The notes: generated from the letters alone by a model not told the origin. 64,000 nt of DNA from an uncultured Lentibacter sp. (GCA_947497495.1 CANMGT010000001.1:620001-684000); one strand, 5' to 3'; counted from the stretch's first letter, positions 45,455-55,212 are shown. Numbers and translations are program-made.

Positions 45455-46078
45455 ATGTTGGAAACGCTTTTTGCCATGAACCCTGCCACGATCGCCGCTT
45501 TCACAAGCGCTGGCATCTTGCTCAACCTCACACCGGGTGCCGATGTAGCCTTTGCAACGGCGTCGGGCGTCTCAGGCGGGCCAAGGGCGGGCATCGCGGC
45601 TGCTATCGGCATTTCACTTGGTTCGCTGGTTCACGTGGCACTGGCAGTGCTCGGCCTTTCCGCAGCGCTTCTCGCCTTGCCGCACGGCTATGATATTGTG
45701 CGCTATCTGGGTGCAGCCTATCTTGCCTATCTCGCGGTAAAGACGTGGCGCAGCGCGGGGTCTCTCGCCGATGCGCAGGGTGAAGCCAGTCTCTACACTG
45801 CGCTAAAACGTGGTTTTCTGACCAACCTGTTCAACCCCAAAGTCGCGCTCTTTATCCTCGCGTTCCTACCACAATTCACAGACCAGGCCGCGGGCCCCGT
45901 TTGGCAGCAAATGCTGATCCTCGGTCTGATCTTCAACACAACCGGAATTCTCATCACCGGAGCTTTCGGTGCAGCCGCGGGCCTCGCGCGTGCTCAACTG
46001 TCTCGCTACGGCGCGGCCCTAGGCAAATTCACATCCATCATCTTCGGCGGCCTCGCTGTTCGCCTCATCTGGGAGTAA
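45455..46078 (+). CDS. LysE/RhtB-family exporter (second copy)
   Basis: A 207-residue membrane protein with ILLNLTPGADVAFATASGVS, YLAYLAVKTWRS and GFLTNLFNPKVALFILAFLP. It is a divergent paralogue of the exporter at 44466. Three bases follow the GFA stop and six bases precede the first dehydrogenase, so it sits in the middle of one operon. Confidence 0.9.
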   Translation: MLETLFAMNPATIAAFTSAGILLNLTPGADVAFATASGVSGGPRAGIAAAIGISLGSLVHVALAVLGLSAALLALPHGYDIVRYLGAAYLAYLAVKTWRSAGSLADAQGEASLYTALKRGFLTNLFNPKVALFILAFLPQFTDQAAGPVWQQMLILGLIFNTTGILITGAFGAAAGLARAQLSRYGAALGKFTSIIFGGLAVRLIWE

Positions 46079-46084
46079 TACCTC

Positions 46085-48535
46085 ATGTCTGATATTCCAA
46101 GCAAAGCTCGTGTCGTTGTCATCGGCGGCGGTGTCGTTGGCTGCTCAACCCTCTATCACCTCGCCCAAAAAGGCTGGGCAGACTGCGTGCTGCTCGAAAA
46201 GAACGAGCTGACAGCTGGCTCCACATGGCACGCCGCGGGCAACGTCCCGACATTCAGCACCTCATGGTCGATCATGAACATGCAGCGCTACTCGACAGAG
46301 CTTTACGCGCGCCTTGGCGAAGAAGTCGACTACCCGATGAACTACCACCAAACAGGCTCGATCCGCCTCGCGCACACCAAGGAGCGGATGCAGGAGTTTC
46401 AGCGCGCCATGTCGATGGGCCGCTACCAAGGCATCAAGATGGAAATGTGGACACCTGAGCAAGCAAAAGAGCACTACCCGTTCCTTGAAACGCACGACTT
46501 GCTCGGCGTGCTATTTGACCCCTCAGATGGCGACATTGACCCAGCCCAACTTACCCAAGCGCTGGCCAAAGGCGCGCGTGACATGGGTGCAAAAATCCTT
46601 CGGTTCTGCCCCGCAACAGGCGTCACACAACAGCCCGACGACAGCTGGATCGTCCACACCGAGAAGGGCGATATCGCCTGCGATTATGTCGTCAACGCCG
46701 CAGGCTACTATGCCCAGCGCGTCGGCGAATGGTTCAAGCCTTACGGCGGGCGTACCGTCCCGATGATGGTGATGGAGCACCAGTATTTGCTCACGGAGCA
46801 GATCCCCGAAATCGAAGCATGGTCAAAAGAGAACGGCACCAAACTGCCCCTCATCCGCGACGTCGACGTCTCTTACTACCTGCGACAGGAAAAGGGTGGC
46901 TACAACCTCGGCCCCTACGAGCCAAACTGCAAGTCGCACTGGACAGATGCCAGCGACGCCATGCCCGACGATTTCTCTTTCCAGCTCTGGCAGGATGACC
47001 TTGACCGCATCGAAGACATCGTCACCGACGCCATGGAACGCGTACCGCTGATGGCAACATCAGGTGTGAGCAGCGTCATCAACGGTCCGATTCCCTACGC
47101 GCCCGACGGCTTGCCCCTGATCGGCCCGATGCCCGGCGTGAAGAACGCGTTTGAGAACTGCGTCTTTACCTTCGGCATCGCCCAAGGCGGCGGAGCCGGC
47201 AAAGTCATGGCTGAGTGGATCGTCGATGGCAGCACAGAATGGGACATGTGGGCCGTCGACCCGCGCCGCTACACCGACTACACAGACCAGGACTACTGCA
47301 ACAAGAAAGGCATGGAAGTTTACGGCAACGAATACGCCATGCACTTCCCGCACCATGAATGGCCCGCCGCGCGCGACAAAAGGCTTTCGCCCGTGCACGA
47401 CCGTGTCAAAGCATTGGGAGGCATCATGGGCGCCTACAACGGCTGGGAGCGCGCCAACTGGTATGCGCAGGAAGGCGACGACACATCAGAAGCAAGCACC
47501 CACACCTGGGGCCGCTCAGGCCCATGGGCGCAGCGCGTGAAAGAAGAGTGCGAAGCCGTACGCGACAACGTCGGCGTGCTCAACTTGCCGGGCTTCTCGC
47601 GCTTCAACCTTTCAGGCGCGGGCGCTGCCGAGTTCCTGCGCGAGCAGATCACCGGTGCGTTGCCCAAAGTCGGCCGGATGAACCTGATGTATTTCGCCGA
47701 CACCCGAGGCCGCATCCTCACAGAAATGTCGTGCCTGCGCCACGACGAAGATGTCTTTACGCTCATCACCGCCGCAACCGCGCAATGGCACGACTATGAG
47801 CTGCTCGCACAGCGCCTCCCCGGTGGTCTGACCCTGACAGACCACTCCACCGAGTATGACACGCTAATCGTCACCGGCCCCAAAGCGCGCGAGCTGCTTG
47901 AAAGCGTTGGCGCAGAGGCTGATCTCTCGCTGCCATGGCTGTCGCACCAAGGCGCAACAGTCGCTGGGCAGCCTTGCGCATTAGCGCGGGTTTCCTTCGC
48001 AGGCGAGCTCGGCTGGGAGGTCCACGCCGCCAACGCACACATGCCCGTCATCTATGACGCAATCATCACGGCAGGGGCCAAACCCTTCGGCATGTATGCC
48101 CTCAACAGCTTGCGCCTAGAGAAAGGCTACCGGGCGTGGAAGGGCGATCTATCGACAGACTACTCAATGTTCGAAGGCGGGCTTGACCGCTTCGTAAAAC
48201 TCGACAAACCGCAAGATTTCCCCGGAAAGGCAGCGCTACATTCAGAAAAGCAGCAAGGCAGCAAAAAGCGCTTCGTCACCCTTACAGTTGACGCGCCTGA
48301 CACTGACGCGCCTTACATGTCCTGCATCTACGCGAACGGCGAAATTGTCGGCGAAACCACATCAGGTGGCTGGGGTTATCGCATCAACAAATCAATCGCT
48401 TTGGGCATGATCAGAGCCGATCTGGCCGTCACTGGCACCGAGCTGGAAGTCGACATCTACGGCACCCGCGTCAAAGCCCGCGTTGAGGAAGACCAGCCCC
48501 TCTGGGATGCCGCCAACGAACGCATCCGCGCATGA
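46085..48535 (+). CDS. FAD-dependent dehydrogenase fused to GcvT domain (dimethylglycine/sarcosine dehydrogenase-like), copy 1
   Basis: An 816-residue protein. The N-terminal FAD fold has VVVIGGGVVGCSTLYHLAQK and the covalent-flavin His motif GSTWHAAG. The DAO part ends near residue 400 (GLPLIGPMPGVK, GIAQGGGAGKVMAEW), and the C-terminal GcvT and GcvT_C domains (FAGELGWEVHAANAHMPVI, GWGYRINKSIALGMI) bind tetrahydrofolate. The family oxidatively removes N-methyl groups. The exact substrate is unknown. The DUF2867 gene overlaps its stop by ATGA. Confidence 0.9.
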   Translation: MSDIPSKARVVVIGGGVVGCSTLYHLAQKGWADCVLLEKNELTAGSTWHAAGNVPTFSTSWSIMNMQRYSTELYARLGEEVDYPMNYHQTGSIRLAHTKERMQEFQRAMSMGRYQGIKMEMWTPEQAKEHYPFLETHDLLGVLFDPSDGDIDPAQLTQALAKGARDMGAKILRFCPATGVTQQPDDSWIVHTEKGDIACDYVVNAAGYYAQRVGEWFKPYGGRTVPMMVMEHQYLLTEQIPEIEAWSKENGTKLPLIRDVDVSYYLRQEKGGYNLGPYEPNCKSHWTDASDAMPDDFSFQLWQDDLDRIEDIVTDAMERVPLMATSGVSSVINGPIPYAPDGLPLIGPMPGVKNAFENCVFTFGIAQGGGAGKVMAEWIVDGSTEWDMWAVDPRRYTDYTDQDYCNKKGMEVYGNEYAMHFPHHEWPAARDKRLSPVHDRVKALGGIMGAYNGWERANWYAQEGDDTSEASTHTWGRSGPWAQRVKEECEAVRDNVGVLNLPGFSRFNLSGAGAAEFLREQITGALPKVGRMNLMYFADTRGRILTEMSCLRHDEDVFTLITAATAQWHDYELLAQRLPGGLTLTDHSTEYDTLIVTGPKARELLESVGAEADLSLPWLSHQGATVAGQPCALARVSFAGELGWEVHAANAHMPVIYDAIITAGAKPFGMYALNSLRLEKGYRAWKGDLSTDYSMFEGGLDRFVKLDKPQDFPGKAALHSEKQQGSKKRFVTLTVDAPDTDAPYMSCIYANGEIVGETTSGGWGYRINKSIALGMIRADLAVTGTELEVDIYGTRVKARVEEDQPLWDAANERIRA

Positions 48536-48960
48536 TCAGGCCCAGCACACACCCCGACTGGCAAGACAGTTACGCAGGCCCGACTGACGCACAGATCACA
48601 ACGGCCCGCGACGCCTATGAAACGGGCTTTCGCCGCCTTCCCGCATGGGTCGGCTGGGCGCTTGCGGCGCGCAACAAGGCAGTGCAACTGTTCGGCCTCA
48701 AAACGCGCATCGAAGGCCGCGAGGAAGAGCTGATGCTGGCGCTTCCCGTCTTGCAGGAAACACCCGAAGCTTACGAAGTCGGCATCCACGACAAACACCT
48801 CACCTTCACCATTCTCACCGAGAGAACAGGAACAGACACGCGCCTGACAACCTCGATCTGGTTCAACCACTGGACAGGGCGCACTTACCTCGCCCTCGTC
48901 TACATTCCACACAAAATAATCGTACGACTCGCAGTAAAGGCACTCTCATGGCAGACATAA
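48532..48960 (+). CDS. DUF2867-domain protein
   Basis: A 142-residue protein with RLPAWVGWALAARNKAVQLF, GIHDKHLTFTILTER and LVYIPHKIIVRLAVKAL near the end, resembling DUF2867. Function unknown. It is coupled on both sides (ATGA with the dehydrogenase; 13-base overlap with the methyltransferase), so it belongs to the demethylation operon. Confidence 0.75.
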   Translation: MIRPSTHPDWQDSYAGPTDAQITTARDAYETGFRRLPAWVGWALAARNKAVQLFGLKTRIEGREEELMLALPVLQETPEAYEVGIHDKHLTFTILTERTGTDTRLTTSIWFNHWTGRTYLALVYIPHKIIVRLAVKALSWQT

Positions 48961-49844
48961 CGCTCCTCGACGGCTCCATCGGCCAGGAAATTGTCAAACG
49001 CGCAGGCGACAAGCCAACACCACTTTGGTCAACCTCGGTGATGTTGGAAAAGCCCGACATCGTCGGTACTGTTCACTCCGACTACTTCAATGTTGGTGCC
49101 ACCATCGCGACCGCCAACAGCTACGCCGTCCACGTTGACAGGCTCGAGCGCGTCGGCCTAGAGCATGAACACCTCCAACTGCTCGACACAGCAATGAGCC
49201 AAGCCACGGAAGCCCGCGATGCGCACGGATCTGGCCGCATCGCCGCCTCTCTCGGCCCCCTTGGCGCAAGCTACCGCCCCGACATCGAAATTCCGCTGGA
49301 GGAAGCCGCTGCCACCTTCCGCACCATTGTAGAGCGTATGGAGCCAAAAGCCGATCTGTTCATCATCGAAACAGTGTCCTCCCTCCAAAATGCCCGCGGC
49401 GCCCTAATGGGTTGCACAGGCACCAGCAAACCTGTCTGGCTCGCACTCTCGGTTTCTGACAGCGACGGAACAAAGCTGCGTTCCGGCGAGCCGCTCGCTG
49501 TCATCGCCCCGCTTGTCGCCGAATTCTCCCCAGAGGCTCTGCTCCTCAACTGCTCACGCCCCGAAGCTATCAGTCAAGGCCTGCCAATCCTCGCAACTCT
49601 GGGCAAGCCGTTCGGCGCATATGCCAATGGCTTCACGCATATTGCCGACGGCTTCCTAACAGCCGCCCCAACCGTCGACGCACTGGAACAACGTCGCGAT
49701 CTTGGCCCAAAAGACTACGCCAAATTCGCCATGCACTGGGTTTCCCAAGGCGCAACGATCGTTGGCGGCTGCTGCGAAGTTGGCCCGGCCCATATCGCCG
49801 AACTCACAACTCAACTCACGGCCTCAGGTCACACCATCACCTAG
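48948..49844 (+). CDS. homocysteine S-methyltransferase family protein (betaine-homocysteine type possible)
   Basis: A 298-residue TIM-barrel protein: LLDGSIGQEIVKR at the start, the first zinc Cys in LLLNCSRPEAI and the paired Cys in IVGGCCEVGPAHI. It moves a methyl group to homocysteine. Between two dimethylglycine-dehydrogenase-like genes, glycine betaine is an attractive methyl donor (product dimethylglycine), but S-methylmethionine or other donors fit too. Confidence 0.87.
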   Translation: MADITLLDGSIGQEIVKRAGDKPTPLWSTSVMLEKPDIVGTVHSDYFNVGATIATANSYAVHVDRLERVGLEHEHLQLLDTAMSQATEARDAHGSGRIAASLGPLGASYRPDIEIPLEEAAATFRTIVERMEPKADLFIIETVSSLQNARGALMGCTGTSKPVWLALSVSDSDGTKLRSGEPLAVIAPLVAEFSPEALLLNCSRPEAISQGLPILATLGKPFGAYANGFTHIADGFLTAAPTVDALEQRRDLGPKDYAKFAMHWVSQGATIVGGCCEVGPAHIAELTTQLTASGHTIT

Positions 49845-49845
49845 G

Positions 49846-49913
49846 CTTTCTTATTGCTCCAAAAATCCCGGGGGTGCGGGGGCTGGCCCCCACCGCTTCG
49901 CACAAAGACCCGG
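49846..49913 (+). repeat. dispersed palindromic repeat, copy D (core)
   Basis: CTTTCTTATTGCTCC, then CCCGGGGG and a hairpin GCGGGGGCTGGCCCCCACCGC. It interrupts the demethylation gene run between the methyltransferase and the second dehydrogenase. Confidence 0.75.
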
Positions 49914-49936
49914 ACTCGCCGAAAAAGGACAAACCC

Positions 49937-52384
49937 ATGCCAAACCTTCCCACACACGCCCGCGTCGTCATTATCGGAGGTGGTGTTGTCGGCTGCTCGG
50001 TCGCTTATCACCTCACAAAGCTCGGTTGGAACGACGTTGTCTTGCTCGAGCGCAAACAGCTTACATCTGGCACCACGTGGCACGCCGCCGGCCTCATAGC
50101 ACAACTCCGCGCCACGGCCAACATGACAAAGCTCGCCAAGTATTCTCAAGAGCTTTACGGCAGCTTAGAGACTGAAACAGGCGTCGCCACGGGGTTCAAA
50201 CGGGTCGGCTCGATCACGGCGGCCCTCACCGACGAGCGCCTCGAAGAGCTGCACCGCTCCGCCGCGATGGCGCGCGCTTTTGGCGTCGAGATCGAGGAAA
50301 TCTCGCCCACCGAAATCAAACAGCGTTATGAGCACCTCAACATCGACGGCGTCACAGGCGGCGTCTATCTCCCGCTTGACGGACAAGGCGATCCGGCCAA
50401 CATCGCCCTTGCGCTTGCCAAGGGCGCACGCCAGGGCGGGGCCATCGTGCAAGAACGTGTGAAAGTTACCAACGTTGCCAAAAACGCCCGTCGTGTCACG
50501 GGTGTCGACTGGCAAGGTGAAGACGGCACACAAGGCCACATCGCCTGCGACCACGTCGTAAACTGCGCTGGCATGTGGGGCCATGAGGTTGGCCGCCTGA
50601 CAGGCACAAACGTGCCGCTTCACGCCTGCGAACACTTCTACATTGTCTCCGAGGCCATCAATGGCCTCACGCAGATGCCCGTCCTGCGCGTCCCCGACGA
50701 ATGTGCCTATTACAAGGAAGACGCCGGCAAGATCCTACTCGGCGCCTTCGAGCCAGTCTCGAAACCCTGGGCGATGGAGGGCATCCCCGAAAGCTTCGAG
50801 TTTGACCAGTTGCAAGAAGACTTTGACCACTTCGAGCCAATCCTCGAAAAGGCGATCAACCGCATGCCGATGCTCGCCGAAGCAGGCATCCACACCTTCT
50901 TCAACGGGCCGGAAAGCTTTACACCCGACGACGCCTACCACCTCGGCCTCGCTCCCGAGATGGACAACGTCTGGGTCGCCGCAGGCTTCAACTCGATCGG
51001 CATCCAGTCAGCTGGCGGCGCGGGTATGGCCCTCGCCGCCTGGATGGATACGGGCGAAAAACCGTTTGATCTCGGCGATGTCGACATCTCGCGCATGCAG
51101 CCCTTCCAAGGCAACAAACACTACCTGTTTGAACGCTCCAAAGAGACGCTCGGCCTGCTCTACGCCGATCACTTCCCATTCCGCCAAAAGGCGACAGCCC
51201 GAGGGATTCGCCGTACACCGTTTCACGACCAACTCCTCGCTAACGGAGCCGTCATGGGCGAGATCGCGGGTTGGGAGCGCGCCAACTGGTTTGCCGACGT
51301 GGGCCAAAAGCCTGAATATGACTACACATGGAAGCGCCAGAACTGGTTTGAAAACCGCGCGCGCGAACACGCTGCCATTCGTGAGAACGTGGGCATGTAT
51401 GACATGTCGAGCTTTGGCAAACTTCGTGTTGAAGGCCTCGACGCCGAAAGATTTCTCAACCACATCTGCGGCGCGAACATGTCGGTGCCCAACGGCAAAA
51501 TCGTCTACACGCAGTTCCTCAATAAGAGCGGTGGCATCGAGGCCGACGTGACAGTCACACGCCTCTCCGAGCAGGCTTATCTCGTCGTCACACCTGCCGC
51601 CACGCGCCTTGCCGACGAGACATGGATGCGTCGCAATTTAGGCTCTAACTTGGCGATAATCACCGATGTAACAGCCGGAGAAGGCGTCCTTGCTGTTATG
51701 GGGCCAAACGCGCGCAAACTCTTGCAAGCCGTCTCGCCCAACGACTTCTCCAACGAGGTAAACCCCTTCGGAACCGCGCAAGATATCGAACTCGGAATGG
51801 GCCTCGCCCGCGCGCACCGCGTGTCTTATGTCGGCGAACTGGGTTGGGAGATCTACGTTTCCTCAGACATGGCGGCGCATGCTTTTGAAACCCTTCACGG
51901 GGCGGGCCAGGACTTGGGCCTCAAGCTCTGCGGCATGCACGTGATGGACAGTTGCCGCATCGAAAAGGCTTTCCGCCACTTCGGCCATGACATCACCGCT
52001 GAAGACAACGTCGTCGACGCGGGCCTCAGCTTCGCGGTTGACCTCACCAAGCCCGACTTTATCGGCAAAGCCGCCGTCGCTGCGCGCAAGGAAAGCGGGC
52101 CGCACAGCCGCATGGTTCAGTTCCTGCTGCAAGACAGCGAACCGCTGCTCTACCACAACGAGCCGATCATCCGCGATGGCGAGATCGTAGGGTATCTGTC
52201 GTCTGGCGGCTACGGCCACACCCTCGGCGCTGCTGTCGGCCTTGGCTATGTTCCGTCCAAAGGCGAAAAGCCCGCTGATGTTCTAGCAAGTACCTACGAG
52301 ATCGACGTCAAAGGCGTCCGCGTCAAAGCAAAAGCCTCTCTGCGCCCGATGTATGACCCGAAATCAGAGCGCGTGAGAGCCTAA
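49937..52384 (+). CDS. FAD-dependent dehydrogenase fused to GcvT domain (dimethylglycine/sarcosine dehydrogenase-like), copy 2
   Basis: An 815-residue paralogue of the 46085 product with the same order: VVIIGGGVVGCSVAYHLTKL, covalent-flavin His in SGTTWHAAGL, FNSIGIQSAGGAGMALAAWM, then the folate-binding GcvT half (YVGELGWEIYVSSDMAAHAF) and GcvT_C (SSGGYGHTLGAAVGLGYV). Two copies could catalyse successive demethylations. AAAAGGAC precedes ATG 49937. The stop overlaps the convergent DinB gene by four bases. Confidence 0.9.
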   Translation: MPNLPTHARVVIIGGGVVGCSVAYHLTKLGWNDVVLLERKQLTSGTTWHAAGLIAQLRATANMTKLAKYSQELYGSLETETGVATGFKRVGSITAALTDERLEELHRSAAMARAFGVEIEEISPTEIKQRYEHLNIDGVTGGVYLPLDGQGDPANIALALAKGARQGGAIVQERVKVTNVAKNARRVTGVDWQGEDGTQGHIACDHVVNCAGMWGHEVGRLTGTNVPLHACEHFYIVSEAINGLTQMPVLRVPDECAYYKEDAGKILLGAFEPVSKPWAMEGIPESFEFDQLQEDFDHFEPILEKAINRMPMLAEAGIHTFFNGPESFTPDDAYHLGLAPEMDNVWVAAGFNSIGIQSAGGAGMALAAWMDTGEKPFDLGDVDISRMQPFQGNKHYLFERSKETLGLLYADHFPFRQKATARGIRRTPFHDQLLANGAVMGEIAGWERANWFADVGQKPEYDYTWKRQNWFENRAREHAAIRENVGMYDMSSFGKLRVEGLDAERFLNHICGANMSVPNGKIVYTQFLNKSGGIEADVTVTRLSEQAYLVVTPAATRLADETWMRRNLGSNLAIITDVTAGEGVLAVMGPNARKLLQAVSPNDFSNEVNPFGTAQDIELGMGLARAHRVSYVGELGWEIYVSSDMAAHAFETLHGAGQDLGLKLCGMHVMDSCRIEKAFRHFGHDITAEDNVVDAGLSFAVDLTKPDFIGKAAVAARKESGPHSRMVQFLLQDSEPLLYHNEPIIRDGEIVGYLSSGGYGHTLGAAVGLGYVPSKGEKPADVLASTYEIDVKGVRVKAKASLRPMYDPKSERVRA

Positions 52385-52893
52385 AGCGACGCAAACTGCA
52401 CTGGCATGAAAAGCAAATCGGTATCGGTTGTTTTCGCGCCTGCCGCCGTCACCATCGCGTGGATTTGCCCGCGATGGTGCGTCTGGTGGTTGAAGAAATG
52501 CACAACCGAATCTGTTTTCGCCGTGGAAAACTCTTTTCCAGCGAGGACGGAATACCATATCAAATCTCCGGCAAACCAATCCGCATCAAGCCTCTTTGCC
52601 CAAGCCAGAATGTCCCTGTCCAGAGCGCCGCGCTCACCAACAAAGGCATCCCAATCTTCGATCTTCCCTTGAAGGTCCGCCTTGGCCACGTCGGGTGCCT
52701 CTTTCCCCAGAAAACGAGCCATCCAAAGCCTATCAGCCAAATGTAAATGCGCAAATGTCGCCTCAATCGATCCGAAGAATGCGCCTCTGTCTTTACGCCG
52801 CTCAGCGTCAGAAAGCGTCTCTACACAGGCAAAAAGGCTTTCGTTTTGCCACGCATTGTAGCGCGCCATCATAATAGCATAGTCCGGGTTCAC
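52381..52893 (-). CDS. DinB-family protein
   Basis: A 170-residue four-helix protein with the DinB metal histidines: FAHLHLADRLWMARFLG, and HFFNHQTHHRGQIHAMV. The family includes thiol-dependent transferases; no function is assigned. It lies 10 bases downstream of the SnoaL-like gene on the same strand. Confidence 0.88.
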   Translation of the reverse strand: MNPDYAIMMARYNAWQNESLFACVETLSDAERRKDRGAFFGSIEATFAHLHLADRLWMARFLGKEAPDVAKADLQGKIEDWDAFVGERGALDRDILAWAKRLDADWFAGDLIWYSVLAGKEFSTAKTDSVVHFFNHQTHHRGQIHAMVTAAGAKTTDTDLLFMPVQFASL

Positions 52894-52903
52894 AGGAGCC
52901 TCC

Positions 52904-53314
52904 TCAACTTAGCGCATCTTTGAATTTCAAAAATCGTGGGTCTTTCATGACGCGCGCATTCATCGCGTCACGGAGCGCGCCAATGCTCTTGTATGGTCGC
53001 ATGACAACTTCAAACTTCGCAACCTTGCCCGCAGCGTTCAGCGTGATCAGATCAACGCCAACAGCATCAAGTTCTCCTATTTTGCACTGAAACTCCAGCG
53101 CCCAATCGTCGCCTTCCCCCATGATCCGGCGATACTCAAAATCAGAGAATACATTGCCAACATGGCCCAAAACGGCCGCAACAGCTTCTGCGCCCACCCA
53201 GGTTTTGTAGTATGTTGGCGGCATAAACTGCACATCAGCAGCTAGAATTTCAACAATCTTGCTGTCGTCTCCTGCGGCAACAATCTCTGTCATACGCTTG
53301 ATGGTAGGATGCAT
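52904..53314 (-). CDS. SnoaL/NTF2-like protein
   Basis: A 136-residue protein of the cone-shaped NTF2 fold (TEIVAAGDDSKIVEILAADV, VGAEAVAAVLGHV, EFQCKIGELDAVGVDLITLN). A binding or isomerase role is usual for the family; ligand unknown. GGGAGAGA upstream supports ATG 53314. Confidence 0.78.
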   Translation of the reverse strand: MHPTIKRMTEIVAAGDDSKIVEILAADVQFMPPTYYKTWVGAEAVAAVLGHVGNVFSDFEYRRIMGEGDDWALEFQCKIGELDAVGVDLITLNAAGKVAKFEVVMRPYKSIGALRDAMNARVMKDPRFLKFKDALS

Positions 53315-53479
53315 TATATCTCTCCCTTTTCTCGCCTCAGCCTGCCCGATACAGCAAAGCTTACAAGCATAACCTTCCGTCATTTCGGTTTGTGCTCTAC
53401 CTCAAAAGATTATTGATCAAGAAACAGGTTTCGCGAGCCCAAGCATGCGCCTAAGCTCGCCCTTCTGAAAGGAGCACTC

Positions 53480-54370
53480 ATGGCTCAGAACGAAGATACA
53501 CCTCAAGGCCTCGCCTTTGCCGTCACAGCCTATGTGCTCTGGGGGTTTTTGCCGCTCTACATGAAGCTCCTCAGCCACATCGGGCCTGCCGAAGTGGTTG
53601 CGCATCGGGTGGTTTGGTCTGTGCCTCTCGCGGGCGCGCTGCTTGTCTTTCTCGGGCGCACAGACAGCATCAAACAGGCTCTAAGATCGCCCAAAATGCT
53701 TCTGATGGGGTGCGTAACTGCAGCCCTTATCTCGCTGAACTGGGGGATATACGTCTGGTCGATCACGTCAGGCCACACGCTTGATGCCGCGCTCGGTTAC
53801 TACATCAACCCTCTGTTTTCTGTCCTCCTCGGAGCCGTTTTGCTCGGCGAGCGCCTGAACAAACTCCAGCTCGCCGCCATCGCGCTTGCCTCTGCTGCTG
53901 TTGTTGTTCTCACGCTTGATACAGGCAGCCTTCCATGGGCCGCGATCGGCATGTTCCTCACTTGGGGCCTTTATGCGTTTTTCAAAAAATCCCTACCTAT
54001 CGGCCCCAACCAAGGCTTCCTGCTGGAAGTTCTGATCCTAACGCCACCGGCGCTGGCCTATCTCGTATGGCTCGGCCCAAGCAACCACTTCACAGCCAAC
54101 GCCAACGACACTTGGCTGCTTCTTGGGTGCGGCGTCGTCACGGCAGTTCCACTTATTATCTACGCGAATGGCGCCAAACTCTTGCGCCTCAGCACAATCG
54201 CCGTGCTGCAATACATCGCGCCTACGCTCATTTTCCTGATTGGTGTCTTCGTCTTTGACGAGCCCTTCGGACAGGCCCGCATGATAGCCTTTCCGATGAT
54301 CTGGGCAGCATTGGTGCTCTATTCCATAGCGCTGTTTCGCAACCTGCGCACAAAGCGAGAGGCCGCATGA
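53480..54370 (+). CDS. rarD: EamA-family transporter RarD
   Basis: A 296-residue membrane protein of about ten helices beginning GLAFAVTAYVLWGFLPLYMK, with SLNWGIYVWSITSGHTLDAA, LGYYINPLFSVLLGAVLLGE and LQYIAPTLIFLIGVFVFDEP, the RarD pattern. The transported compound is not known. AAAGGAG precedes the ATG; ATGA overlap with the next gene. Confidence 0.92.
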   Translation: MAQNEDTPQGLAFAVTAYVLWGFLPLYMKLLSHIGPAEVVAHRVVWSVPLAGALLVFLGRTDSIKQALRSPKMLLMGCVTAALISLNWGIYVWSITSGHTLDAALGYYINPLFSVLLGAVLLGERLNKLQLAAIALASAAVVVLTLDTGSLPWAAIGMFLTWGLYAFFKKSLPIGPNQGFLLEVLILTPPALAYLVWLGPSNHFTANANDTWLLLGCGVVTAVPLIIYANGAKLLRLSTIAVLQYIAPTLIFLIGVFVFDEPFGQARMIAFPMIWAALVLYSIALFRNLRTKREAA

Positions 54371-55212
54371 CCAAACTGCTCATCATAGGCTACGGCTATA
54401 CAGCGCAGGCGCTGGCAAAGCGGCTTTTGCCCCAAGGCTGGGCCATTTCTGGCACAACGCGCAGCCGCGAAAATTTCGCTGATATCGCCGCACAAGGCGT
54501 TACACCGCTTCTCTGGCCGGGCGACATCTCGGCAGCACTGCAAGACACTACACACTTGCTAATGTCCGCCGCGCCGAACGAATCTGGCGACCCGTTCTTG
54601 ACAGAGTTAGGCTCTAACTTGGCTCAAAGCGCCCCAAACGTGACTTGGGCAGGCTACCTGTCAACAACCGGCGTATACGGCGATCACCAAGGCGGATGGG
54701 TCTCGGAAAACACACCGCTTTGCCCCAGCACCGCACGCGGCGAAATGCGTGCGGCTGCTGAAGCCGCGTGGCGCGCGGCAGGCTTACCTCTCCACATTTT
54801 CCGCCTCGCCGGCATCTATGGGCCGGGGCGCGGGCCGTTTTCCAAAGTCCAAAGCGGCAAAGCACGCCGTATCATCAAGCAGGGCCAGGTTTTCTCGCGC
54901 ACCCATGTTGATGACATCGCGCAAGTCTTGGAAGCCTCTATGGCCAAGCCAAACCCCGGAGCCGTCTACAACGTCTGCGACGATGACCCGGCGCCGCCAC
55001 AAGACGTACTCTCCTACGCCGCCGAGCTGCTCGGGGTTGACCAACCTCCAGAAGTCGCTTTCGAAGACGCTGATCTCTCGCCCATGGCGCGCAGCTTCTA
55101 TTCCGAAAGCAAGCGCGTCACCAACGAAAGAATCAAGCAAGAGCTGGGTGTACGTTTGCTCTATCCAAGCTACCGCGAAGGTCTAAATGCGATGCATACA
55201 TCAAACAGTTGA
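54367..55212 (+). CDS. SDR/NAD-dependent epimerase family protein (YeeZ-like)
   Basis: A 281-residue extended-SDR-like protein with LLIIGYGYTAQALAKRLLPQ as dinucleotide site, TWAGYLSTTGVYGDHQGGWV as the Ser/Tyr region, FRLAGIYGPGRGP and THVDDIAQVLEASM. Substrate unknown. Coupled to rarD. Confidence 0.85.
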   Translation: MTKLLIIGYGYTAQALAKRLLPQGWAISGTTRSRENFADIAAQGVTPLLWPGDISAALQDTTHLLMSAAPNESGDPFLTELGSNLAQSAPNVTWAGYLSTTGVYGDHQGGWVSENTPLCPSTARGEMRAAAEAAWRAAGLPLHIFRLAGIYGPGRGPFSKVQSGKARRIIKQGQVFSRTHVDDIAQVLEASMAKPNPGAVYNVCDDDPAPPQDVLSYAAELLGVDQPPEVAFEDADLSPMARSFYSESKRVTNERIKQELGVRLLYPSYREGLNAMHTSNS

